Source: an uncultured Anaerolineae bacterium (GTDB lineage: Bacteria; Chloroflexota; Anaerolineae; J036; Brachytrichaceae). From it: a stretch of 64,000 bases of DNA. The translations under genes and the position numbers were made by a program. How positions within the stretch are numbered: the first letter of the stretch is position 1; each line of letters begins with the position of its first letter. Below, piece by piece: positions 32,667-41,483 of the stretch. The stretch lies in contig CALGMA010000037.1 in NCBI GenBank assembly GCA_937959265.1, positions 24,293 through 88,292 on the forward strand, read 5' to 3'. The notes beneath the pieces are model-generated. The model was not told the origin of the DNA, did not search any database, and saw only the letters and a program-made list of their open reading frames with translations.

Positions 32667-34865
32667 TCACTGAAACAGGAACAAGAAAAACACCAGAATC
32701 GCGATGACCATGATCAGGCCGGACAGCAGGTAGTTCTGCACTTGGCCGCTCTGCAGTTCGCGTCCCCAGTCACCCAGGCTGCGGAAGAAGCGGCCCACAG
32801 CATCGGAGAAGCCGGTAATCACGACGCGGTCGAACTCGGCAAAGCCCTGCGTCACGCGCGCGCCGAGGGCGTAACCGCCCTCCAGGATACGGTCTATCAC
32901 GCCCTTGTCCACCACGCGCGAGTAGTTATCGGCGATGGCTTGCAGCGGATTGACGAAGATCTTGCGATACAGCTCGTCCCAGTACCAGCGATGATGGAGG
33001 AAGTTGAACACCGGCAGCTTCTCCACCGGATCGGTCTGGCCGGCCTGCAGCGGGTTGCGCGCATAGACGAACCAGCCGAGCGCCAGGCCGCCCAGCGCCA
33101 CGCCGATCGAGAACAACACCGGCACGATGTTGAACGCCAGCGGCTCCGGCTTCTCCAGCAACATGCTGGCGATGAAGTTCTTCAACCAAAAGGCACCATC
33201 GCCCATCAGGGCGCCGAAGATCGGGAAATCCTTCGGAATGTTGATGAAGCCGATGAACAGCGCAAAGACGGCCAGGACGATCAGCGGGAAGGTCATCGAG
33301 GGGGCGCTTTCGGTCGCGTGCGCGGCCGCTTCGGTGCGCGGCTGGCCGAGGAAGGTCATGGCGATCTGGCGCATGGTATAGAACGCCGTCAGGAGCGCGC
33401 TGACCACCAACACCAGGAAGACCAGGGCCGCCAGCCCATCGCCTTTGACCAGGCCATGATAGTAAGCGTCAGCGAAGATCTCGTCTTTGCTCCAGAAGCC
33501 GGCGGTGATGAACGGGAAGCCAGCCAGCGCCAGGCCGCCGATCAAGAACGTGACGAATGTGATCGGCATGCGCGCGCGCAAACCGCCCATATTGCGCATG
33601 TCCTGCGGGTCGAATGCGTGCGCATCGCCGTCGGCAGGATCAGCGTGTTCGTCATGCCCATCATGCTCATCATGCCCGTGCTCCGAATGGCTCCCGTGGC
33701 CTGAATGATGGGCATGGCTCACGTGATGGTGCCCATGCTCCACGCCGTGGATGACCGAGCCGGAAGCCAGGAACAACAGTGCCTTGAAGAAAGCATGCGT
33801 CAGCAAGTGGAAGGCCGCCGCCACATACGCACCGATGCCGACCGCGGCGACCATGAAACCGAGCTGCGAGATGGTGGAGAAGGCCAGCACGCGCTTGATG
33901 TCGTATTGCGCCACGGCGATCGTCGCGCCCAGGAAGGCGGTGAACGCCCCGATGAGGCCGACGATGGTAAAGGCCGAGCTGTGTTCGCCCGAAGCTACCA
34001 GCAGCGGGAAGAAGCGCAACAACATGAAGATGCCGGCGCTCACCATCGTGGCAGCGTGGATCATGGCCGAGACCGGCGTCGGGCCTTCCATCGCGTCAGG
34101 CAACCACACATGCAGCGGCCACTGCGCGCTCTTGCCCACCGTGCCGCCGAAGATCAGAATGGCGATCAGCCCGGCCGCCGAGATGCCCAGCCCGAGCACT
34201 GCCGGCGTCGCTGCCAGTTCCTTCAGCACCTCTTCGCTATGCAGGATGGCGTGAAAGTTCAGTGTGCCGGTCTGGGCGTAGAGATACACCATGCCCAGCA
34301 GCAGCAACATGTCACCTACGCGCGTCGTCATGAAAGCCTTGACCGCCGCTTTATAGGCCGAGGGCTTCTGGTAGAAGAAGCCGATCAGCGAGTAGGAGCA
34401 AAAGCCCATCAGCTCCCAGAAGATGAATAGGGTGAGCAGGTTATCGCTGACCACCAGGCCCATCATCGAGCCGGCGAACAGGCTGAGGTAGGCAAAGAAG
34501 CGCGTGTAGCGTGGATCCGCCGACATGTAGCCGACGCTGTAGATAAAGATCAGCGTACAAGCCAGCGGCACCATGAACAGAAAGGTCGCGCCGAGCGGGT
34601 CCACGGCGACGCCGATGTTCAAGACCGTCTCGCCGGTGGGCAACCAACCGATCTGCCCGCCGATGGGCTTTTTGCCAAGGTCCTTCATCTGCCAGACGCT
34701 GAAGAACACGATGAACGACATCACCAGAGATGCGATCATCGCGAGCACGGCAATCGTCGAGCTAGTCTGGCGGTAGCGGTTGGTGAACAGCGCAATGACC
34801 GCAAACGCCAGGATCGGCGGCAGCGGCGCAAGCCAGAGTAATGTAGTCAGTGTTTCGTGCGACAT
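32667..34865 (-). CDS. nuoL: NADH-quinone oxidoreductase subunit L with histidine-rich insert
   Basis: Distal antiporter-like subunit of complex I, 732 residues, including the C-terminal lateral-helix region. Channel residues are present: E151 (FIFWELMGF), K245 (GTVGKSAQWPLHVWLPDAM) and Lys in FWSKDEIF. Between VIHG and DMRNMGGL a 44-residue loop (373-416) holds 16 histidines and many acidic residues; most NuoL proteins have only a few residues there. Confidence 0.95.
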   Translation of the reverse strand: MSHETLTTLLWLAPLPPILAFAVIALFTNRYRQTSSTIAVLAMIASLVMSFIVFFSVWQMKDLGKKPIGGQIGWLPTGETVLNIGVAVDPLGATFLFMVPLACTLIFIYSVGYMSADPRYTRFFAYLSLFAGSMMGLVVSDNLLTLFIFWELMGFCSYSLIGFFYQKPSAYKAAVKAFMTTRVGDMLLLLGMVYLYAQTGTLNFHAILHSEEVLKELAATPAVLGLGISAAGLIAILIFGGTVGKSAQWPLHVWLPDAMEGPTPVSAMIHAATMVSAGIFMLLRFFPLLVASGEHSSAFTIVGLIGAFTAFLGATIAVAQYDIKRVLAFSTISQLGFMVAAVGIGAYVAAAFHLLTHAFFKALLFLASGSVIHGVEHGHHHVSHAHHSGHGSHSEHGHDEHDGHDEHADPADGDAHAFDPQDMRNMGGLRARMPITFVTFLIGGLALAGFPFITAGFWSKDEIFADAYYHGLVKGDGLAALVFLVLVVSALLTAFYTMRQIAMTFLGQPRTEAAAHATESAPSMTFPLIVLAVFALFIGFINIPKDFPIFGALMGDGAFWLKNFIASMLLEKPEPLAFNIVPVLFSIGVALGGLALGWFVYARNPLQAGQTDPVEKLPVFNFLHHRWYWDELYRKIFVNPLQAIADNYSRVVDKGVIDRILEGGYALGARVTQGFAEFDRVVITGFSDAVGRFFRSLGDWGRELQSGQVQNYLLSGLIMVIAILVFFLFLFQ
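33648..33683 (+). repeat. 9-bp repeat encoding part of the NuoL histidine-rich loop
   Basis: TTCGTCATG, CCCATCATG, CTCATCATG, CCCGTGCTC: four degenerate 9-mers, encoding the EHGHDEHDGHDE stretch on the minus strand. The first unit has the same TTCGT core as the other 9-bp tracts. Confidence 0.6.
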
Positions 34866-34875
34866 GCTTCGATTG

Positions 34876-34911
34876 GTGTCGTTCGTGTCGGTGGCGTCTG
34901 TGGTGTCTTAC
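34876..34911 (+). repeat. 9-bp repeat between nuoK and nuoL
   Basis: GTGTCGTTC, GTGTCGGTG, GCGTCTGTG, GTGTCTTAC: four degenerate 9-mers filling the 50-bp intergenic gap. Confidence 0.65.
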
Positions 34912-34915
34912 GGCA

Positions 34916-35242
34916 TCACAGCTTCATCCGATCCAGCTTCTCTGGGTCAATGCTGCGGGTGACGCGATAGACCGAAATAATCAGCGCAAGGCCGACAGCG
35001 GCTTCGGCAGCAGCGATCACGAGCACGAAGGCGGCGAAAGCCAGTCCACCGGACGATGCCGGCGCCAGATAGCGCCAGAAGGCCAGCAGATTGATGTTGG
35101 CAGCGTTCAGCATCAGCTCGACGCCCATTAGCAAAGCGATGGCATTCTTGCGCGCCAACGCGCCATACAGGCCGATGCAGAACAGCGCCGCCGATACGGC
35201 GAGATACCACCACAGCGGGATTCCGTTGAGCAGGTTTTGCAT
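34916..35242 (-). CDS. nuoK: NADH-quinone oxidoreductase subunit K
   Basis: Three-helix membrane subunit of 108 residues with the two conserved membrane glutamates, in GVELMLNAANINLLAF and AAAEAAVGLALI. Normal length; no second nuoK copy is seen. Confidence 0.95.
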   Translation of the reverse strand: MQNLLNGIPLWWYLAVSAALFCIGLYGALARKNAIALLMGVELMLNAANINLLAFWRYLAPASSGGLAFAAFVLVIAAAEAAVGLALIISVYRVTRSIDPEKLDRMKL

Positions 35243-35271
35243 GATTCCTCAATCGAGAGCGCGCTTGAGTT

Positions 35272-35991
35272 TCAATGTTCGGCGGTCGAAGCCACCGCGC
35301 CTTCCGGCAACGGTGCAACATCCGGCATCATGCCAGCCCGTCGCATCGCTTCGGCTTCCTCAGCCGCTTCTTCGGCCTGACGCTGGTGATCTTCGATGAC
35401 CTCGGCCGGCCGGCGCTGGCGTGCGACGAAGATTGCGCCGGCCAGCACCACATCCACCAGGAAGGCGATCAGCAAGAAGGGCAGCAGATACTGGTTCAAG
35501 TCCACCAGCGAGCGGCCGAAATCGGCGATGTAAGTCTCCGGCACAGCCGGAATCGGCTGGCCTGATGGCGTCCACGCGATGCCACCAACGTCGCGCGGGG
35601 AGGCGTTGCCGGCGAACAGGGAGACGACCGGCCAGCGTGCGACGTCAATCGTCGTGCGCAGCGGACCGAACAAGAGCAGCAGCACCAAGAAGATAATTCC
35701 CACGGTCACGGCAGCGGCGACGGCCTGCGAGTTGCGCGGCACCATGCCCTGCATGCCGCGTGTGAGCATGACGGCAAAGATGATCAAGATGGAGATTGCG
35801 CCGATGTAGATCAACACCTGTGCCACAGCGAACAGGCCGATGTCCAGCAGCACAAACAATCCGGCTACGCCGAAGAATGTCAGGATCAGCACCAGCGCCG
35901 CGCGAAAGAGGTTGCTGGTGGTGACGACGAAAATCGCCGACCCAAGGACGGCCAGGGTGATCACGATGAAGAGCACTTGATGGATCGTCAT
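35272..35991 (-). CDS. nuoJ: NADH-quinone oxidoreductase subunit J
   Basis: Five-helix subunit of 239 residues; the conserved TM3 region is VAQVLIYIGAISILIIFAVML. Longer than E. coli NuoJ because of an extended loop (about 105-150) and a polar, Glu-rich C-terminal tail of about 45 residues. It follows nuoH directly; nuoI, usually between them, is absent. Confidence 0.93.
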   Translation of the reverse strand: MTIHQVLFIVITLAVLGSAIFVVTTSNLFRAALVLILTFFGVAGLFVLLDIGLFAVAQVLIYIGAISILIIFAVMLTRGMQGMVPRNSQAVAAAVTVGIIFLVLLLLFGPLRTTIDVARWPVVSLFAGNASPRDVGGIAWTPSGQPIPAVPETYIADFGRSLVDLNQYLLPFLLIAFLVDVVLAGAIFVARQRRPAEVIEDHQRQAEEAAEEAEAMRRAGMMPDVAPLPEGAVASTAEH

Positions 35992-36050
35992 GATTTCCGA
36001 ATTCGTAATCGGTCAACAGCGAATGGGCATTTCTTCACTGAGCATCACCT

Positions 36051-37304
36051 TCATGTGCTCACTGCTGCGATGTTCTCCGCCCGGCGTTGCTCGAGCACCG
36101 CTTCTTCCTGCAGGCGCATAATGCGCGCGCGTCGCGCTGCAACCATCAGTGAGCCAATCAGGATGAGCACGCTCGCTACGAACAAGATAGCCGCCTGCAT
36201 GCCTGGCGTGACAAGAATGCCACCGCTGGCCTGCACCATCGCCGGGCTGGTCACGAAGAGCTTCATCAACACCATCATCACGACCAGGTGCACGATCGAA
36301 ACCGGCACGAAGAACTTCCAGTTCAGGTTGTGCATCTGGTCCACGCGGATACGAGGCAGCGTGCCACGCAGCCACATGAAGACGAAGAACACAGCGGCTG
36401 CTTTGAGCAGCAACCAGATGTAGGGCGGCAGTAGCGGGCCGGCGTAGCCGCCCAGGAACAGCGTCGAGAATACGAACGCTACGGCCAGCGCATTCACGTA
36501 TTCGCCCAGGAAGAACAGCGCGAACTTCATACCGCTGTACTCGACGTGGAAGCCGGCCACGATCTCCGACTCGGCCTCCAGTAGGTCGAACGGCGAGCGC
36601 GCCGTCTCGGCGATGCCGCTGATCAAGAAGACCAGCGCGCTGAGCGGGAAGAACACGATGAACGGGATGCCCGGGTTGCCGTTTAGCGTCGTCTGCTGGT
36701 TGACGATGTCCACAAGGCCCAGCGAGCCGGTGATCATCACCACCGGCAGCACGTTCAACAGCATCGGCACCTCGTAGCCGACAAGTTGCGCCACCGTGCG
36801 GAAGGCGCCCAGCAAGGCATATTTATTGTTGCTGCCCCAGCCCGCCATGATGATGGCTACGATGCTGCCCGAGCCGATTGCGATGATGTAAAACACGCCG
36901 ACGTTCAGATTCGTGCCCACCACACCCGGCGCAAACGGCAGCACGGCATAGGTCGTCAGGGCGAACACCGCGATGATTAGCGGCGCGAGGTTGTACACCC
37001 AACGATCAGCGGCCGCCGGCGTGGTGTCTTCCTTGGTGAACATCTTGATGCCGTCGGCGATAGGCTGCAGCAGCCCAAGCGGGCCGGCCTGATTCGGGCC
37101 GACTCGGTCTTGAATGCGCGCGACAACCTTGCGTTCGACATACGTCAGCCCCATGAACGACAATGCAGCGAAGGTGCACAAAATGACCGCTGCCAGCCCC
37201 ATGGTAACCAGGTCGGCGAGGAAGGGGCTGAATCCGAAGATGCCGTTGATGATCCCCGCGACGAAATCGCCGATGATCTTGAGCAGGTCGTTGATGAAAT
37301 CCAT
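36051..37304 (-). CDS. nuoH: NADH-quinone oxidoreductase subunit H
   Basis: Membrane subunit lining the quinone chamber. The 417-residue protein has the family motifs RIQDRVGPNQAGPLGLLQPI, ADGIKMFTKEDTTP and the charged E-channel loop ETARSPFDLLEAESEIVAGF. The C-terminus has an extra helix and a tail (LQEEAVLEQRRAENIAAVST). Confidence 0.95.
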   Translation of the reverse strand: MDFINDLLKIIGDFVAGIINGIFGFSPFLADLVTMGLAAVILCTFAALSFMGLTYVERKVVARIQDRVGPNQAGPLGLLQPIADGIKMFTKEDTTPAAADRWVYNLAPLIIAVFALTTYAVLPFAPGVVGTNLNVGVFYIIAIGSGSIVAIIMAGWGSNNKYALLGAFRTVAQLVGYEVPMLLNVLPVVMITGSLGLVDIVNQQTTLNGNPGIPFIVFFPLSALVFLISGIAETARSPFDLLEAESEIVAGFHVEYSGMKFALFFLGEYVNALAVAFVFSTLFLGGYAGPLLPPYIWLLLKAAAVFFVFMWLRGTLPRIRVDQMHNLNWKFFVPVSIVHLVVMMVLMKLFVTSPAMVQASGGILVTPGMQAAILFVASVLILIGSLMVAARRARIMRLQEEAVLEQRRAENIAAVST

Positions 37305-37361
37305 AGATCAGGTCTCAGCAACCGGCAGCCAGCCGGATGTCCGACGGTGTGATCTTCATTA

Positions 37362-37718
37362 TTATTCCCAGTCCAGCGCGCCTTTGCGCCAGGCGTAGAG
37401 CAGCGCGATCAGCAGCACGACGATGAAAAGGACGACGTTGGCGACGGCGAAGAACGTTAGCGAGTTGAACGCCACGGCGATTGGAAAGAGCAGGATCGCC
37501 TCGATGTCGAACAGCACGAACACCAGGGCGATCACGTAGTACTGCACCCGGAACTGCACCCAGGTGTCGCCGACCGTCTCCATGCCGCACTCATACGTCT
37601 CGAGCTTGGCTTTGCTGGGCTTCTTAGGGCGGAGTAACGAAGCCGCAACAAGCGTCACCCCCATGAGCAACGCAGCCGTCACCAGCATCACACCGACGAA
37701 CGCAAAGTCTGTTCTCAT
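37362..37718 (-). CDS. nuoA: NADH-quinone oxidoreductase subunit A
   Basis: Three-helix subunit of 118 residues; the conserved motif KLETYECGMETVGDTWVQF with its cysteine is present, as is FDIEAILLFPIAV. Start taken at ATG 37718; an in-frame GTG at 37730 is possible. First gene of the nuo cluster, downstream of a consensus-like promoter. The gap to nuoH (57 bp) leaves no room for nuoBCD. Confidence 0.93.
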   Translation of the reverse strand: MRTDFAFVGVMLVTAALLMGVTLVAASLLRPKKPSKAKLETYECGMETVGDTWVQFRVQYYVIALVFVLFDIEAILLFPIAVAFNSLTFFAVANVVLFIVVLLIALLYAWRKGALDWE

Positions 37719-37733
37719 AGGCCTATGCACGAT

Positions 37734-37783
37734 TTAGCCACAGCGCCGCTACAAACAATCGTCTTTCGCGGCACTGTGGCTAA
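37734..37783 (-). promoter_or_regulatory. Long hairpin in the nuo leader
   Basis: A 16-bp inverted repeat with one mismatch (arms 37734-37749 and 37768-37783; outer part TTAGCCACAG / CTGTGGCTAA) with an 18-base loop lies between the predicted transcription start and nuoA. It ends 16 bases before the chosen ATG, so it could control translation or mRNA stability, or bind a dimeric regulator as DNA. Confidence 0.6.
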
Positions 37784-37823
37784 CTGAGATCCGGACAAGT
37801 GCCAAACTTCACAAGGCGCGAGC

Positions 37824-37853
37824 ATTATAGCTGCAGGAATTTTATAGCGTCAA
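37824..37853 (-). promoter_or_regulatory. Promoter of the nuo operon
   Basis: Minus strand: -35 TTGACG (37848-37853), 18-bp spacer, -10 TATAAT (37824-37829, perfect consensus). Transcription would start near 37817 and give a leader of about 100 bases. Confidence 0.75.
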
Positions 37854-37884
37854 GGATTAACATAGGTCCAAAGTGCGCCGAATG

Positions 37885-39267
37885 TCATACCCCACGCCAC
37901 AGCCGGCCGGCTGCCTCACGCGTCCTGGCAATCAGCGCCTCGGGGTCGGCGTTGAGCACGACGTAGTTGCGCTTTAACCATCGGCCGGCCACCATGACGC
38001 TGTGCACGTCCACAGCATCGCGCCATAGAATCAGTTGATCGAGCAAGTTATGCGCGGTGACCGGCGTCGGCAAATCCAGGTCAATCGCGATCAGATCGGC
38101 CTGTTTGCCCACGGCAAGTGAACCGATTGCATCAGCCATCGCCAGCGCGCGCGCGCCATCGCTCGTGGCCATTTGCCATACCTCGCGCGCCGGCATCGCG
38201 CCGGGATTCAACAGCCGCGCTTTGTGAATCAGAAATGCACCGCGCAACGAGGCGAAGAAGTTAGCGACGTAGCCATCGGTGCCCAAGCCAACGATCGCCC
38301 CGGCTCGGCGCATCTCCGGCACCGGCGCAATGCCGCCGCCTACCTCGCAGTTGCTCAGCGGCATGGTCGTCACCCGGATGCCGCGTTCGCCGACGATGCG
38401 CACTTCGTCTGGCGAGAGCTGAACACACTGCGATGCCAGCGTAGTCTCGTCGAGGATGCCAAGGTCGGCATAGTGCTCGATCGTACGCCGGCCCCACTTC
38501 TTCAATGCTTGCTCCGGCTCATACGTCCCCTCCGAACAGTGGAAGTGCAACAGCGCGCCGAGTTCCTTCGCCAACCCATGCGCCTTGCAGATGAAGTCGT
38601 CGCTGCACGTGAAGGTGGTGTGATGGCACATGGCGCCACTGATCAGGCGTGGCGCGTGAACCGCAGCACTTGAATCGTTGCTTGGCCCACGATGAGCACG
38701 ACACGCTCGGATGAACTCGACGTTCTCGCGCAACCCCAACTCGCCGTTCTCTTCGCTCACCCGCTGAGTGGCCTCGAAGCACAGCACGCCGCGCAGCCCC
38801 CAGCGCGCGACGACCTCGGCCTGGACGAACAAGCCGCCGGGGATGGCGTTGGGCGCCTCCAGGCAGTCGAAGAACGTGGTAATGCCGCTGCGGATCATGT
38901 CGTAGCACGACAGGTCCATCGCCGCGCGGAGCATGTCGTGGTCGAGACGGTCTTCGATCTTGCCCCACCAGAACTCATTCAAGAAAGCCCAGAAGTCCGC
39001 CGGTGCATGCTCGGTGGGGATGCCGTGCGCCAACACGCCGTAGCAGTGCCGATGGGCGTCCACGAAGCCGGGCGAGATGGCGTAACCGCGCAGGTCGGTC
39101 ACTTCGGAATCGGGGTGTTGTGCACACATCGCCGCGATCGGGCCAATGCCGGCGATGCGGTCGCCCTCAATGAGCACAGCATGATCGGGTTTAGGCGGCT
39201 CACCCGCCGAGGTGACCAGCCAGGAGCAGAGCAGAAGTTGGCGCGCCGGAAAGTAATCCTGAGTCAT
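37885..39267 (-). CDS. Amidohydrolase of the deaminase/chlorohydrolase type with altered active site
   Basis: A 460-residue metal-dependent hydrolase related to SsnA/AtzA/TrzN and 8-oxoguanine deaminase. Metal ligands H72 and H74 (VDAHRHCYG), H243 with E246 (FHCSEG) and D331 (GLGTDGY) are present. However, the motif that usually reads LAHCVHL is ASQCVQL here, so the catalytic/metal-adjacent His is Q280 and the second His is Q283. Start set at ATG 39267. The altered site may mean a changed substrate or lost deaminase activity. It is divergent from the subtilase gene and precedes the nuo promoter. Confidence 0.82.
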   Translation of the reverse strand: MTQDYFPARQLLLCSWLVTSAGEPPKPDHAVLIEGDRIAGIGPIAAMCAQHPDSEVTDLRGYAISPGFVDAHRHCYGVLAHGIPTEHAPADFWAFLNEFWWGKIEDRLDHDMLRAAMDLSCYDMIRSGITTFFDCLEAPNAIPGGLFVQAEVVARWGLRGVLCFEATQRVSEENGELGLRENVEFIRACRAHRGPSNDSSAAVHAPRLISGAMCHHTTFTCSDDFICKAHGLAKELGALLHFHCSEGTYEPEQALKKWGRRTIEHYADLGILDETTLASQCVQLSPDEVRIVGERGIRVTTMPLSNCEVGGGIAPVPEMRRAGAIVGLGTDGYVANFFASLRGAFLIHKARLLNPGAMPAREVWQMATSDGARALAMADAIGSLAVGKQADLIAIDLDLPTPVTAHNLLDQLILWRDAVDVHSVMVAGRWLKRNYVVLNADPEALIARTREAAGRLWRGV

Positions 39268-39310
39268 GGCCCCGATTTTAGGCGCGCCGCTTTTAGATCT
39301 TTTAGGGGGA

Positions 39311-39338
39311 TTGACGACGCTGGAGCATCTGCGATACT
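39311..39338 (+). promoter_or_regulatory. Candidate promoter of the subtilase gene
   Basis: -35 TTGACG (39311-39316), 16-bp spacer, -10 GATACT (39333-39338), 25 bp before the start codon. Confidence 0.45.
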
Positions 39339-39362
39339 CATGTGTAACGAGGGGATTCACAT

Positions 39363-41483
39363 ATGTCAACTTCAGCAGCATCGTCGCACCGGCGGGGTCG
39401 CCTTGCGGCGATATTTGGGTTGCTAATCGTTACCGCTTCGATGCTATCCGGGCTTTCATCCTCGCTGGCCTACGACGGCGGTGAGGATGAGAAGGGCAGG
39501 TTGATCGTGCCCGCAAGCGACAAAGCGGCATCCGACCCAACCGCGCTGCGGATACAGGCTTCACAGCACGGCCGGCTGCGCGTCATCGCCACGTTGAATG
39601 TAAATTACCGACCTGAGAGCCAGCTCGCCAGCGCAGAGGCAACGGCACAACGCGCTGCTATTCGAGTGACGACAGCGCGCGCGCTGTCGCGCCTGGCCGG
39701 CGGGAACTACACCGTGAATGCTACGTTCGAGGCTTATCCGTTCCTCGGCGTAACGGTTGATCCTACCGCGCTGGAAGCGTTGCTGGCTTCCCCAGACGTG
39801 CTGGCCGTTGTGGAGAGCACGCTCAAGCGCCCCACGGACCTGCAATCGAATCAGGTCATCGGCGCCGACATCGCGCACAATCTGGGTTACACCGGCAGTG
39901 GCCATACCGTTGCAGTGCTCGATACCGGCGTCCAGACATTGCATCCGTTCCTCGCCGGCAGGACCATCGCCGAGGCATGTTTCTCGCGAACGGATAGCAG
40001 CGAAGGCTCAACGACGCTATGCCCGAACGGGCAGTCCACCGGCCCATCCGGCGCGCCCGGCCAGACCGGCCCCGGCGCAGGCATCAATTGCATCATCAGC
40101 ATTGACGGCTGTGACCACGGCACGCACGTTGCCGGCATCGCCGTCGGCAGAAACTATAGTGGCGGACCGGGCTACAACGGCGTCGCCCCAGACGCGACGT
40201 TGATCGCGATTCAGGTCTTCTCGCAGTTCAATGATTCCAATTTCTGTAACCCTTATCCAGCACCCTGCATCGCAGCCTTCGACGAGGACATTCTGGCCGC
40301 GTTACAGCACATACAGACTACGCTGGCACCCAGCTACACGATTGCGGCGGTGAACATGAGCCTGGGGGACGGCTCGAACAACATCACGCCGTGCGACTCC
40401 AGCCCATATTTCGCTGCCGTGGCCGGCCTGCGCGCCCTCAACATCGCGACGGTGATCGCCGCCGGCAACAACGGCTATCCGAACGGCCTCAGCAGCCCAG
40501 CATGCGTTTCGAACGCCATCAGCGTCGGCGCGACGACGAACAGCGACGCCATCGCCTCCTTCTCCAACCGCGCCGACTACATGAGCCTGTTCGCGCCGGG
40601 CGTATCCATTCAATCCTCAGTGCCGGTGAACAGCTACGCCTTCAAGAGCGGCACATCCATGGCCGCGCCGCACGTGGCCGGCGCGTGGGCCGTGATGCGC
40701 CAGCGCTACCCGACAGAAGACGTCGGACAGATCCTGACGCGGTTGCAAACGACCGGCAAGCCGATCACCTTCGGGTCGAACACCAAGTCGCGCATCCAAC
40801 TCGAAGCGGCCGCCGGTCTGCCCACAGCCACGCCGACCATCACACCGATGCCGCCGACGGCCACGAGCACGCCCAACCCCGACACGAACTACATGATCCA
40901 GGATGGCAGTTTCGAGGGCGGCGTGCTATCCCCACACTGGGTGCAAGGTTCAACGACCTTCGGTACGCCGCTGTGCACACTGATCACATGCGGAGGCGTC
41001 GGCCCGCGCACCGGCACATGGTGGGCCTGGCTGGGCGGAACGACGCAGGCCGAGCAGGGCTTCCTTCAGCAAAAGAAGCGGATCGCACCCGGTGCAAAGA
41101 CGCTCACCTTTTGGCTGTGGTGGAGCGCCGGCCATCACATCACCTCGACGTTCAAGGTCAGGCTGGACGGCGTCGAGGTTCTCTCGCTCACCGGCGCGAC
41201 GAATGCCGCCTACCGCGCGGGATGGACGCTGGTCACGATTGACATTTCGGCTTACGCAGACGACAACGTGCACACGTTGCGCTTCGAGCAATCGAACCAG
41301 GCCGGCGAACTGACGAACATCCATCTGGACGACGTCAATCTGAACGGCACATCGCCGAGCGCGCCTACGCCCACGCCAACGGCAACGCCCACACCGACCG
41401 GCACGCCACCCACGCCAACGGCAACGGCGACACCGGAGGGCGGCCTGGGACGCAAAACCTTCCTCCCAATCACTACTCGCTAA
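39363..41483 (+). CDS. Secreted subtilisin-like serine protease (S8) with C-terminal beta domain
   Basis: A 706-residue exported protease: signal peptide (1-36), inhibitor-like prodomain (about 60-155), S8 catalytic domain (165-480) with D187 (VLDTGVQ), H252 (DHGTHVAG), oxyanion N369 (AAGNNG) and S432 (SGTSMAAPHVAG). A Thr-Pro linker leads to a jelly-roll domain (about 512-660; DGSFEGG, HLDDVNLNG), then a second Thr-Pro linker and the terminal tail RKTFLPITTR. The tail resembles the short LP-containing ends often seen on exported Chloroflexota proteins and may be a sorting or surface-retention signal (inference). Confidence 0.9.
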   Translation: MSTSAASSHRRGRLAAIFGLLIVTASMLSGLSSSLAYDGGEDEKGRLIVPASDKAASDPTALRIQASQHGRLRVIATLNVNYRPESQLASAEATAQRAAIRVTTARALSRLAGGNYTVNATFEAYPFLGVTVDPTALEALLASPDVLAVVESTLKRPTDLQSNQVIGADIAHNLGYTGSGHTVAVLDTGVQTLHPFLAGRTIAEACFSRTDSSEGSTTLCPNGQSTGPSGAPGQTGPGAGINCIISIDGCDHGTHVAGIAVGRNYSGGPGYNGVAPDATLIAIQVFSQFNDSNFCNPYPAPCIAAFDEDILAALQHIQTTLAPSYTIAAVNMSLGDGSNNITPCDSSPYFAAVAGLRALNIATVIAAGNNGYPNGLSSPACVSNAISVGATTNSDAIASFSNRADYMSLFAPGVSIQSSVPVNSYAFKSGTSMAAPHVAGAWAVMRQRYPTEDVGQILTRLQTTGKPITFGSNTKSRIQLEAAAGLPTATPTITPMPPTATSTPNPDTNYMIQDGSFEGGVLSPHWVQGSTTFGTPLCTLITCGGVGPRTGTWWAWLGGTTQAEQGFLQQKKRIAPGAKTLTFWLWWSAGHHITSTFKVRLDGVEVLSLTGATNAAYRAGWTLVTIDISAYADDNVHTLRFEQSNQAGELTNIHLDDVNLNGTSPSAPTPTPTATPTPTGTPPTPTATATPEGGLGRKTFLPITTR

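Noticed and set aside
31037..33704. Two long plus-strand open frames opposite nuoM and nuoL
   Set aside because: Their translations are His/Gln/Asp-rich with no domain pattern; the minus-strand proteins are unmistakable complex I subunits.
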